Shown here piece after piece: positions 24,501 through 30,311 of a stretch of 30,311 bases of DNA. How positions within the stretch are numbered: position 1 is the first letter of the stretch; every line of letters begins with the position of its first letter. This DNA is from CAITSH01 sp945892985 (GTDB lineage: Bacteria > Pseudomonadota > Gammaproteobacteria > Burkholderiales > SG8-39), in assembly GCA_945892985.1 (NCBI GenBank), contig CAMDDU010000051.1:1-30311 (forward strand), written 5' to 3'. The notes under the pieces were generated by a model. The model searched no databases, had not been told where the DNA came from, and worked only from the letters and a program-made list of their open reading frames with translations. A program made the translations under genes and the position numbers.

Positions 24501-27500
24501 GCGCGGAGCTCATCCTGCAGGCGCAGGATGAGCTCGCCACGACGCACGGCTGGCAATCCGAGCTGCGCCGGGAACTTGAGTCATGGCGCGCGAGATTTCG
24601 GCGAGCGATCGACGACGCTCGCAGAGAAGTGGAGGTTGGTTCTGCCTATGGCTACTTACCCGACTCAGACCGTGGCGCCATTGAGAGTGAGCTTGTTCGC
24701 TGGGAGGCACAAGGCGAGCAAGCGCGCCGGTTTGACGAAGCTACCAGTGCAGTGGCCACTGTTCGGCAGACCGTGCGGCGCAACCGTGATGAACGGACTG
24801 CTGTGGTCCAGCGCTCACTCACCGAGTTGAGCCGTTCTCCGGAGAACGAGGCAGGGATTACAGAAGTCGAAAAGGTGCTGGAACAGGGTGACATCGCGAC
24901 CGCAAATGAACTCTTGCAGCGATTGAGTGCTGGTTTGCCAGCATGGCCAGAGGACAACCGTCTGTCTGACAAGTTCAACGAATTCTTCCCCGCGGGAATG
25001 CAGGAGCTGGAGTCGTGGCTTGACGCGCAGCGATCGCGCGGCTTGGTCGAATCAATCATTAAGAATGGACAGAGTGTCGCGTCGCTGGACTTTCGAAAGG
25101 TCGCGGGCGCGCAGCGTGATCAAGCGGCAAAGATGTACGCGGCCTGGTCTGACTTGAAGTCAAGAAAGCAAGTTGAAGCGACCCGACTTGAGACTTTGAT
25201 GGCCGGGCTAGGGTTTGTTGTTCAACATCTCGCGGTATCAGAACGACAGCCGGGCCGGGAGCAGTGGACATTGGACTCGGCTCCGTTGGAGGACAGAAGC
25301 CTGTGCCCGATACCGCAGTTCGGATCGAGCGCCAAGGGGCGGTACCGGCTGGTCTGCGTTTGGGAACGACCGACCGAAGATGACATCTTGCAGGTGGTCG
25401 GCGAGTCGTTCTTGCAGCGTGCAACCATCGTGCTGTACTTCGGTCGCATGACCGATCGAAAGTGGCGCGAGACCTCTCGTCTTGCAAAGACGAGTCGTAA
25501 GAGCTTCTTGCTCATCGACGAAGTGATGCTGGTCTACCTTTGCGCCCAAGCGGGGTCCAGACTTTCCGCGCTCTTCGATCTGGCATTACCGTTCTCCTAT
25601 TCAACGCCTTATGACGCCACTGCGGGGCTCGTGCCGCCGGAGATGTTCTACGGACGAAGTGCTGAACTCGATGCCGTTCGGGGCCTCAACGGCAGATGCT
25701 TTATCTACGGTGGGCGGCAGCTCGGCAAGACCGCTCTCCTGAGGCGGGCAGAGCGGTCCTTCCACGCACCTGCCGCGGGGCGTTACTGCCGCTGGGTCGA
25801 CTTGCGCGCCGAGGGAATCGGCGTGAGCCGTGAGGCGAGCGACCTCTGGGTCTGTCTCAGTGAGCAACTCAAGAGCATCCATGTACTCGATGCCTCGGTC
25901 GCGGTCCCCACGCCCTCGAAGAAGGCGAGCGTAGAGGCTGTGGTGACGGAGTTACGACGGTTCCTTGGCGACGATTCTGACCGACGGGTCTTGCTGCTGT
26001 TGGACGAGGCGGACAGGTTCTTTGAACAGGACGGCCGTAACGACTTTGCTGAGACACGGCGGCTCAAACAGTTGATGGACGACACGGGACGGCGGTTCAA
26101 GGTCGTCTTTGCCGGTTTGCACAATGTGCTTCGCATGACAGAGCGCGCCAACCATCCCTTGGCCCACTTTGGAGAACCCATCAAGATTGGACCGCTCGTC
26201 GATGAAGACGAGGTCCGAGAGGCTGAGGATCTGGTGCGCCGGCCGATGGCGGCGGCTGGCTTCGAGTTCGAGACACGCAGTTTGGTCATACGCATCTTGG
26301 CTCAGACCAACTACTACCCCAGTTTGATCCAGCTTTACTGTTCCCATCTCCTGCGACACATGCTGTCAAAGCTGGGCGGTACCCAGCGGCTTGCCGGGCC
26401 TCGCTACCGAATCACCGACCGAGACATAGAAACCGTGTACTCCAGCGGGGCATTGCGTGACGAGATCAGATCGAAATTTCGGCTTACTTTGCAGTTGGAC
26501 CCCCGCTACGAGGTCGTCGCCTATGCACTCGCACTGGATGTTCTGCGGGGACGCTACGCCCACAACGATGGCATGGACTGGCAGAGCATCCGCCAAGCTG
26601 GAGCTATGTACTGGTGGCCTGAGGGCTTCCACGACACGAGCGAACTGGATTTCCGGGTGCTCCTCAACGAAATGGTCGAGCTCGGCGTGCTGAGTCGTGT
26701 ACGCGAGGGCCGATACACGTTGCGCAATCCGAATGTTCTGCTTCTGCTTGGAAGCCAGGAAGAGATTGAGGCGGTGCTTATCAAGGATCGAGAACCTACC
26801 GTGGAGTTCGAATCTGCCGTTTTCAGGCCGCCACTGCGATCAGCGCCAGCCAGCCCGAGCCGCAACCCGTTGACCTACCAGCAGCTGAGTGAGTTGATGC
26901 GCCGATCGAACACGATCACGGCCATCGCAGGCAGCCGCGCCGGTGGCGTGGAGGACCTGGTTCCCGGGCTGAAGGACTATCTCGGCCAAAGCGCGAGCTT
27001 TGAACTGCTGGATGATTGCTCAGACGGAGCGTCGTTTTCGAGATCCCTCGACCGGGTGGCGAAAGGCCGCACAACGGCCGGGATCACGGTAATTTTGGTC
27101 CCGTCCTCTGTTCCGTGGAGCGCAATTTGGGTGCAGGACGCTAAGCAAAAGCTGGCGCGTCTTAGCCATTCCAGCAAATTCGTATCACTGGTGTTTGTGG
27201 CTGACCCTCTTGCACTTTGGAGCGCGATCAGCGACGAGGCAACTTTCGCTGGGATGGACGTGCCGTGGATGTCACTTCTGCCCTGGACTGACGAGTTCAT
27301 CAGGCATTGGCTTGAAGAGCGGCAACTCCCCAACGATGTCGAGCAGCGAAAGCAGCTTTTGCACGTCACTGGCTTCTGGGTCGGACTGCTGCAAGAAGTC
27401 GTTGGGCAATGCACCGAAGCGCGCGAACTCAAGCGCCGCATTGAGGCGGCTGACGTGAGCAGTCTCAATGGGGCGACGGCACGCCAATATGCAGATGAAC

Positions 27501-27724
27501 TGGGCTTGAGTTTCCACGAGCCTCATCGGGTGCTTAAGACACTCGCCGTGTGGAGCGAACCTATGGAACCCAACGAACTGGCGATGGTCGCGGAGTGCGA
27601 TCTAAAGGAGGTCAGTCGAGTGTTGAGGTGGGCTGATCTCTTGGGCTTGGCGCGGCGTGGAGGAAGTGACTACTGGAGTCTTGAGCCGCTGGTAAAGGCG
27701 ATCTTCCAGAAGCTTGACGATTGA
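21542..27724 (+). CDS. Giant STAND-like P-loop ATPase (2060 residues), function unknown
   Basis: A 2060-residue cytosolic protein with no signal peptide or membrane segment. Residues about 1-480 and 580-1330 are mostly helical and unrecognised. They are separated by an acidic, Pro-rich linker (about 480-575) holding a (VEP)x4 tract from residue 536. The ATPase begins at FYGRSAELDAV, with Walker A GGRQLGKT (1390-1397) and Walker B VLLLLDEADRF (D1488), followed by sensor-like VVFAGLHNVL and a lid: the layout of STAND/archaeal-type ATPases. A C-terminal part (about 1780-2060) has LPWTDEFIRHWLEE, TGFWVGLL and a winged-helix-like end (EPNELAMVAECDLKEVSRVL), resembling a second degenerate ATPase lid plus wHTH. 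STAND proteins often sense phage and trigger death or arrest. Starts are GTG 21542 or GTG 21548. The next gene overlaps its stop. Confidence 0.8.
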   Translation: MKVVKQQEPYEHRPVKGLPASLLAQEGKTVAVIALMQRDAGLNRRLRRKLESGVKVLKPLINIEMLPSKSNLLSYFLSDNSRFMTFWTIVKKLGEPKGALGAREHALALDIQLLEAYAPDWNELTLDESALAAACPEWPAIRAWVERKVNHFISVKQPPLGLFMLWPRLCDDLGRWDTLDAEHQQIVGRAIFSLSSVSATDWFVREAIGRWPKLKPELGNLLQHPEDALPTQEAAQLSDPTASPAQHQEPVSTWQDAWPGLLDRLDALGKSLREEPNKQAVADLAHLCNEFEAAAVKMPDESSAVLAALGTKIAELVAICRDLQGGAEFEWLDDSLVEQIEARWLNSRHQAIANDSVAALTEEANRAAARSRDAAELYRAAWAQRSAVESQVDASGEGTVTARSIVESRVAARRKVEHQQALMSADVALQDALLTAISPHEAPFDIEVDYRPAAGGVSDGVNDPVAGAAMDHTVATVVGGETITPEPTAALAALPSEGDVGPAALDTSADDVVSLAVLPPVQLAQGPAALEVQIHVEPVEPVEPVEPRADAPRAAGDVNVVVPPPLSGGEEETYSVEAGEACRPVWALLKQGRLSLAFQLSRALSEGDSALQVPPPALLASLALANQLVLPDGSVKELLAENLAKVSADTFIQHGPRAWHTALNLLLVASTLRPMILVPGVGASSIAGYLHLDSKKYPELYRLVQQLRHFSELLQGFRIEPATLKLARDEAGVHLDLQSLGREAREWLTVQAPAVTIRYAPATKVWLHWLKKPQGVVSQLVEPAVSNRLGDLQRVKELIVAMSDGSYFQRLVRDTDRKHLRRTRGEDLHAGALEHLARCAEGAVAIARRWVTLVETNGHTADRVRSLLQDVRVALSSKLALVESELKCEDDRDSWGLISAAQSVVLFELRAMWSLFDPAAELPPAEPTAAEVLARDVLLVPQLRLADDWRIRTDRLVAIEAISGWAKNPIDWHDAFDARVRDGDLYGAELILQAQDELATTHGWQSELRRELESWRARFRRAIDDARREVEVGSAYGYLPDSDRGAIESELVRWEAQGEQARRFDEATSAVATVRQTVRRNRDERTAVVQRSLTELSRSPENEAGITEVEKVLEQGDIATANELLQRLSAGLPAWPEDNRLSDKFNEFFPAGMQELESWLDAQRSRGLVESIIKNGQSVASLDFRKVAGAQRDQAAKMYAAWSDLKSRKQVEATRLETLMAGLGFVVQHLAVSERQPGREQWTLDSAPLEDRSLCPIPQFGSSAKGRYRLVCVWERPTEDDILQVVGESFLQRATIVLYFGRMTDRKWRETSRLAKTSRKSFLLIDEVMLVYLCAQAGSRLSALFDLALPFSYSTPYDATAGLVPPEMFYGRSAELDAVRGLNGRCFIYGGRQLGKTALLRRAERSFHAPAAGRYCRWVDLRAEGIGVSREASDLWVCLSEQLKSIHVLDASVAVPTPSKKASVEAVVTELRRFLGDDSDRRVLLLLDEADRFFEQDGRNDFAETRRLKQLMDDTGRRFKVVFAGLHNVLRMTERANHPLAHFGEPIKIGPLVDEDEVREAEDLVRRPMAAAGFEFETRSLVIRILAQTNYYPSLIQLYCSHLLRHMLSKLGGTQRLAGPRYRITDRDIETVYSSGALRDEIRSKFRLTLQLDPRYEVVAYALALDVLRGRYAHNDGMDWQSIRQAGAMYWWPEGFHDTSELDFRVLLNEMVELGVLSRVREGRYTLRNPNVLLLLGSQEEIEAVLIKDREPTVEFESAVFRPPLRSAPASPSRNPLTYQQLSELMRRSNTITAIAGSRAGGVEDLVPGLKDYLGQSASFELLDDCSDGASFSRSLDRVAKGRTTAGITVILVPSSVPWSAIWVQDAKQKLARLSHSSKFVSLVFVADPLALWSAISDEATFAGMDVPWMSLLPWTDEFIRHWLEERQLPNDVEQRKQLLHVTGFWVGLLQEVVGQCTEARELKRRIEAADVSSLNGATARQYADELGLSFHEPHRVLKTLAVWSEPMEPNELAMVAECDLKEVSRVLRWADLLGLARRGGSDYWSLEPLVKAIFQKLDD

Positions 27725-28839
27725 TGAATCGTTGGTCTCTCCCAGGGCCAGCACACTTTCTCCGACAGGCGGCCGAAGCCTTACGCGAGGGGCAGAACCT
27801 AGTCTTGGCAACGCCTGTCCATGCGCTGGGTAGTATGTGTGGGGCCCTTGAGCACCATCTGCATCACGAGGGCTGGCGTGTTGCCGGGCCGGTCGCCGAC
27901 GACGCTTCGGATCCCGTGGATCAGCTGTTCGCCTCTCTAGGCCTAGACGATGGTGGTGCATCACGCCGATCCGTGTCGCTGCTTCGACAGCGTCTGGAAC
28001 CCGGTCAAGCCGTCCTCGTTCGTGGTGTCGGCCCCGCCGGCTGGCCGGCATGGAAACGAATGCTCGAGGAGTATGAGGTCGCGAGCCGTGGCGTGTCGTC
28101 CTTCGACCGCCCGCTGCTCGTCGTACTGACGGAGGGTGTCCCGATGTCCGCACTTCCCGGGAGGGCCGCCGCATTGAAGGTGCTGCCATGGCAAGACGTT
28201 GTGGGCGAACTCGATGTGCTGCTTTATGTAACCAACGCGCTTCGTGAGCGAGGAACTCTGGATCACCAGTCTAAGCTTGTAGCTCGGATCATCGGTCGGC
28301 TGGCGTTGTGGGACCTTGCCCTGGCCGACACATTGCTCGAGCAGCGGCCGGCTGCACTGTTTCACCCTGCAGAGATTGTGAGACTCACATCCACCGTCGC
28401 TGAGTACGCTCCGCAACTTCAAATGAACTGGGAATCAGGAGGGCTGCAACAGTTCGATGGCGTGGAGCTTGCCCATCCGTTTCTCGTACTGGCGGGTGGC
28501 GACCGCTCTGGCCAACTCGCCATGCGTATATGGGCTGCACAAGCGGCTGAAATTCTGCCGGCGCTTGAACTACATCGCCGAGAATTAGCGCATCGCATGG
28601 GCACCATGGTCTCGGTGCCATTCCACCTCGGTGACGAGCAGATTTTCGATCTCGATGACCTGGAGATCGGGCAACTGGCCCATCTGGCTGCCGCTCGCCG
28701 CCTTAGCCACGCTATACGCCAGACGGCGGAAAAGTGGCGGCGACTGCGCAACAAGCTGGCGCACCTCGAGGTTCTGGAGGCAAGCGACGCCCTTGATGCC
28801 GAACTGTTGTCGATTGGTCGCAGGAGCAGCAATCGCTGA
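27724..28839 (+). CDS. Partner protein with degenerate P-loop and C-terminal HEPN-like motif
   Basis: A 371-residue protein whose ATG overlaps the STAND gene stop (TGATG), so the two are coupled. The N-terminus WSLPGPAHFLRQAAEAL is followed by QNLVLATPVHALGSM (24-38), which sits where a P-loop would be but lacks the GxxxxGK[ST] residues. RPLLVVLTEGVPM then resembles a Walker-B-like strand and LPWQDVVGEL a lid start, a pattern also seen near the STAND protein's C-terminus. The C-terminus KWRRLRNKLAHLEVLE contains R342-N343-x3-H347, matching the R-N-x3-H motif of HEPN RNase and related domains in a helical context. I infer an effector or regulator of the STAND ATPase. Not recognised as a named family. 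Confidence 0.75.
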   Translation: MNRWSLPGPAHFLRQAAEALREGQNLVLATPVHALGSMCGALEHHLHHEGWRVAGPVADDASDPVDQLFASLGLDDGGASRRSVSLLRQRLEPGQAVLVRGVGPAGWPAWKRMLEEYEVASRGVSSFDRPLLVVLTEGVPMSALPGRAAALKVLPWQDVVGELDVLLYVTNALRERGTLDHQSKLVARIIGRLALWDLALADTLLEQRPAALFHPAEIVRLTSTVAEYAPQLQMNWESGGLQQFDGVELAHPFLVLAGGDRSGQLAMRIWAAQAAEILPALELHRRELAHRMGTMVSVPFHLGDEQIFDLDDLEIGQLAHLAAARRLSHAIRQTAEKWRRLRNKLAHLEVLEASDALDAELLSIGRRSSNR

Positions 28840-28963
28840 CGTCCGTTATCTCCTAGCTTGATCACCCAGAGCAACGCGAGTCCAGTGCGATGCCAAGCTA
28901 GGGTCCACCGACCATCGCGATCGTGCCGGTTGCAGCGTTCGCAGCCAATGCCGGCGGGGCTCG

Positions 28964-29494
28964 ATGTTGTCGCTGCTCGCCGGCATCGTTGTGTGGGTCG
29001 CGGTCGCCACGGCCGGGTTTCGGCAGCTACTGCTGCTTCTGGCTGGCGCCGCCATCGTTGGAACCGTGCTGATTTTGGCGTGGCAACAGTTCGAGCAAGC
29101 CGCTCGGACGGCAGCGGGGCAGGCGGCGAAGCTCAGGATTCCGCGCACTAATGCTGAGTTGGTCGATTTGCGGATGGGTACTGACAGCTCATTCGGGACA
29201 CTGCCAGGGCGTGTTCGTAATAACGATCCTCGTTTCACGCCGGCCTACGTGGAACTCCGACTGCGCGAGCAGGATTGTCCGACACTCGAGCGGTGCGACA
29301 TCGTCGGCGACACCACGGAAAGCATCTTCGTGAAGGTGCCCTCGCAGCAGGCGCAGGAGATCCATCGTTACGTGTCCTTCGATGGGATTGGCAGCCCACG
29401 CACGAAACGGACGTGGACTTACGACGTTGTGTCTACTAGCGGACTCACCTGCCCGGTAAAGCGCCTATTTTTGCTCGTTTTGATATCAGCGTGA
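28964..29494 (+). CDS. Small membrane protein with soluble C-terminal domain
   Basis: A 176-residue protein. Two hydrophobic segments (about 1-19 and 22-42) are separated by a short FRQ turn and predict a membrane hairpin. A roughly 130-residue soluble domain follows, with three cysteines (DCPTLERCD and LTCPVKR) and a hydrophobic end (LFLLVLISA). No family is recognised. GGCGGGG lies a few nt before ATG 28964. It begins 125 bp after the STAND/HEPN-like pair on the same strand, so it could be the last member of that unit or a chromosomal gene; the gap argues mildly against co-translation. Confidence 0.55.
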   Translation: MLSLLAGIVVWVAVATAGFRQLLLLLAGAAIVGTVLILAWQQFEQAARTAAGQAAKLRIPRTNAELVDLRMGTDSSFGTLPGRVRNNDPRFTPAYVELRLREQDCPTLERCDIVGDTTESIFVKVPSQQAQEIHRYVSFDGIGSPRTKRTWTYDVVSTSGLTCPVKRLFLLVLISA

Positions 29495-29548
29495 CGCTGA
29501 CGTCACTAGTGTGTTTGTATGGGGCTCATCTCAACACGGGGAACGGGC

Positions 29549-29845
29549 ATGAAAGTGAAAGTGCTAGGGCTGTTAGCGGGTGTTTTCGTAAGCTGTCTTA
29601 TCGCCAGTGCAGGGGCGCAGGCGGCCTGCAGAATGTCTCAAGTGTGCGATGACAACGGGCAGAACTGTTCCGCACAAGACATATGCAGCAGCAGCCTTGA
29701 CCTTCCCTCAACCGGCATTGCCCCGCTTACGCCATTGCCGTCGACTTTCATTAAGCCCCTCCCTTCTCTGAAATTGCCGCCGCTGGGCACTTCTTCCTGC
29801 CAATTCATGCAAGTAAATGGTCAGTGGCAGAACGTGTGCCGGTAA
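29549..29845 (+). CDS. Small secreted Cys-rich protein
   Basis: A 98-residue protein with a clear Sec signal peptide, MKVKVLGLLAGVFVSCLIAS, ending in an AGAQA-A cleavage site near residue 26. The mature part is Cys-rich (CRMSQVCDDNGQNCSAQDIC, later SSCQFMQ and NVCR) around a Pro/Leu-rich middle (STGIAPLTPLPSTFIKPLPS). It is probably periplasmic or exported with disulfide bonds. No named family. Start chosen at 29549 rather than the in-frame 29519 because the signal peptide begins there and GGGGAA lies just upstream. Probably chromosomal. Confidence 0.65.
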   Translation: MKVKVLGLLAGVFVSCLIASAGAQAACRMSQVCDDNGQNCSAQDICSSSLDLPSTGIAPLTPLPSTFIKPLPSLKLPPLGTSSCQFMQVNGQWQNVCR

Positions 29846-29941
29846 CACGTCTTACTTGCAGTTAAAGGCTTGGGCCTGGTTGGCGTCAATTATCTTGGCC
29901 GGCGTTGCCGTCTGCGAGGCGCTGGCGGTGACGCATAAAAA

Positions 29942-30030
29942 GTCTTCCCCACGCCCGTGGGGGTGTTTCCTGGGAAAAATTCATGGGCGAACAAGCCAAC
30001 CCGTGTTCCCCACGCCGGTGGGGGTGTTGA
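29942..30030 (+). CRISPR. Orphan two-repeat type I-E-like CRISPR remnant
   Basis: Two 28-bp units start at 29942 (GTCTTCCCCACGCCCGTG...) and 30003 (GTGTTCCCCACGCCGGTG...), 24 of 28 identical. Each has the CCCCAC/GTGGGG palindromic stem typical of type I-E repeats. The start-to-start distance is 61 bp with a 33-nt spacer (29970-30002), the standard I-E period. The second unit differs at its 3' end (TTGA instead of TTTC), as degenerate terminal repeats often do. No I-E cas gene is in the window. Confidence 0.8.
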
Positions 30031-30268
30031 TAGCCCACCGATTGCTCTCCACGGTCTCGGCCGGCAATCGGCGAGTGTGCGGTGGGGGTGGCAAGGCTGG
30101 AATTTGTGCGGCGCACTGGTGGCCCGGCCGCGCTAAAAACGGTAGCACCCGCCGGCCTTGGGATACCGCTGCTACAACACTGGACAGCCACCCACGACCT
30201 CACGGAAACTGCGGTGCGGGGCAGGGCAGTATTTGGTAAACACATCGGGTCTCTAAGGAAATTAGACT
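30031..30268. other. Intergenic stretch after the I-E-like remnant
   Basis: About 240 bp without a supportable gene. It contains the second copy of the 42-bp sequence (30049-30090) and a few GC-rich inverted repeats, and ends with AAGGAA (30255-30260), the ribosome binding site of the gene at 30269. Confidence 0.5.
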
Positions 30269-30311
30269 ATGAAAAAAACACGCTATTGGGCGCTTTTGGC
30301 GGCGCTGGCGG
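30269..30311 (+). CDS. Start of an exported protein (3' truncated by window end)
   Basis: ATG at 30269 with AAGGAA 8 nt upstream. The 14 visible codons read MKKTRYWALLAALA, a typical start of a Sec signal peptide (two Lys, Arg, then hydrophobic core). Nothing more can be said about the product. It probably belongs to the chromosome beyond the island. Confidence 0.6.
   Translation, partial: MKKTRYWALLAALA

Noticed and set aside
24145..25549. Long minus-strand and alternative frames under the STAND ATPase
   Set aside because: High-GC shadow frames opposite a 6.2 kb coding gene. They lack ribosome sites and any family pattern.
30065..30092. A possible third I-E repeat (GGTGGGGGTG at 30081)
   Set aside because: It is 64 bp, not 61 bp, from the matching part of repeat 2, and only the 3' half resembles the repeat. 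The block is better explained by its similarity to 759-800.
29817..30239. A 140-codon + frame containing SPRPWGC and FPTPVGV
   Set aside because: SPRPWGC and FPTPVGV are translations of type I-E-like CRISPR repeats, the start lies inside the secreted Cys-rich gene, and there is no ribosome binding site.

Overview
The window is high-GC proteobacterial DNA. A chromosomal edge carries the tail of a PQQ-dehydrogenase-type cytochrome domain and an epoxide hydrolase, and next to it lies a roughly 29 kb accessory (defence-type) island. No rRNA or tRNA is visible, so the species cannot be named. A gamma- or betaproteobacterium fits the codon use, the IS3 and ISL3 remnants and the mix of CRISPR types.

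Layout. (1) 1-716: end of a c-type cytochrome domain gene (+), a bidirectional hairpin, then a complete limonene-1,2-epoxide-hydrolase-like gene (-). (2) 945-9619: a compact, complete type I-G (formerly I-U) cas operon on the + strand in the order cas7(csb1), csb2(cas5-cas6 fusion), cas3(helicase with C-terminal HD), cas8-like large subunit, cas4-cas1 fusion, cas2. Most neighbouring genes overlap or are separated by 0-4 nt. (3) 9620-11406: a leader, then a CRISPR array of 22 identical 36-bp repeats and 21 spacers of 36-41 nt. (4) 11420-12019: an IS3-family left end and truncated orfA, starting 13 nt after the last repeat. (5) 12020-16805: an Mre11/SbcD-like nuclease (YhaO type) and a Rad50/SbcC-like coiled-coil ATPase (YhaN type). 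(6) 16880-19905: two diverged copies of a ~0.5 kb repeat with a strong conserved hairpin, flanking an unrecognised two-gene cassette on the - strand. (7) 19885-21541: gene debris, including a Sel1-like ORF, a truncated DUF3223/DCL-like ORF and an ISL3 transposase remnant. (8) 21542-28839: a 2060-residue STAND-like P-loop ATPase overlapping a 371-residue partner with a degenerate P-loop-like region and a C-terminal HEPN-like R-N-x3-H motif. I recognise neither as a named defence system; this pair is the best candidate for something undescribed. (9) 28964-30311: a small membrane protein, a secreted Cys-rich protein, a two-repeat orphan type I-E-like CRISPR remnant, and the first codons of an exported protein.

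How it works together. The cas genes should form a functional adaptation and interference module: Cas4-1 and Cas2 acquire spacers, Csb2 processes crRNA at the repeat hairpin, Cas7/Csb2/Cas8 form Cascade, and Cas3 degrades the target. Two spacers differ only at synonymous third codon positions, so the array appears to have sampled two diverged relatives of one target gene. The other modules look like independently acquired defence or repair cassettes, separated by transposon debris. A diverged 42-bp direct repeat at 759-800 and 30049-30090 may mark the island's outer limits.
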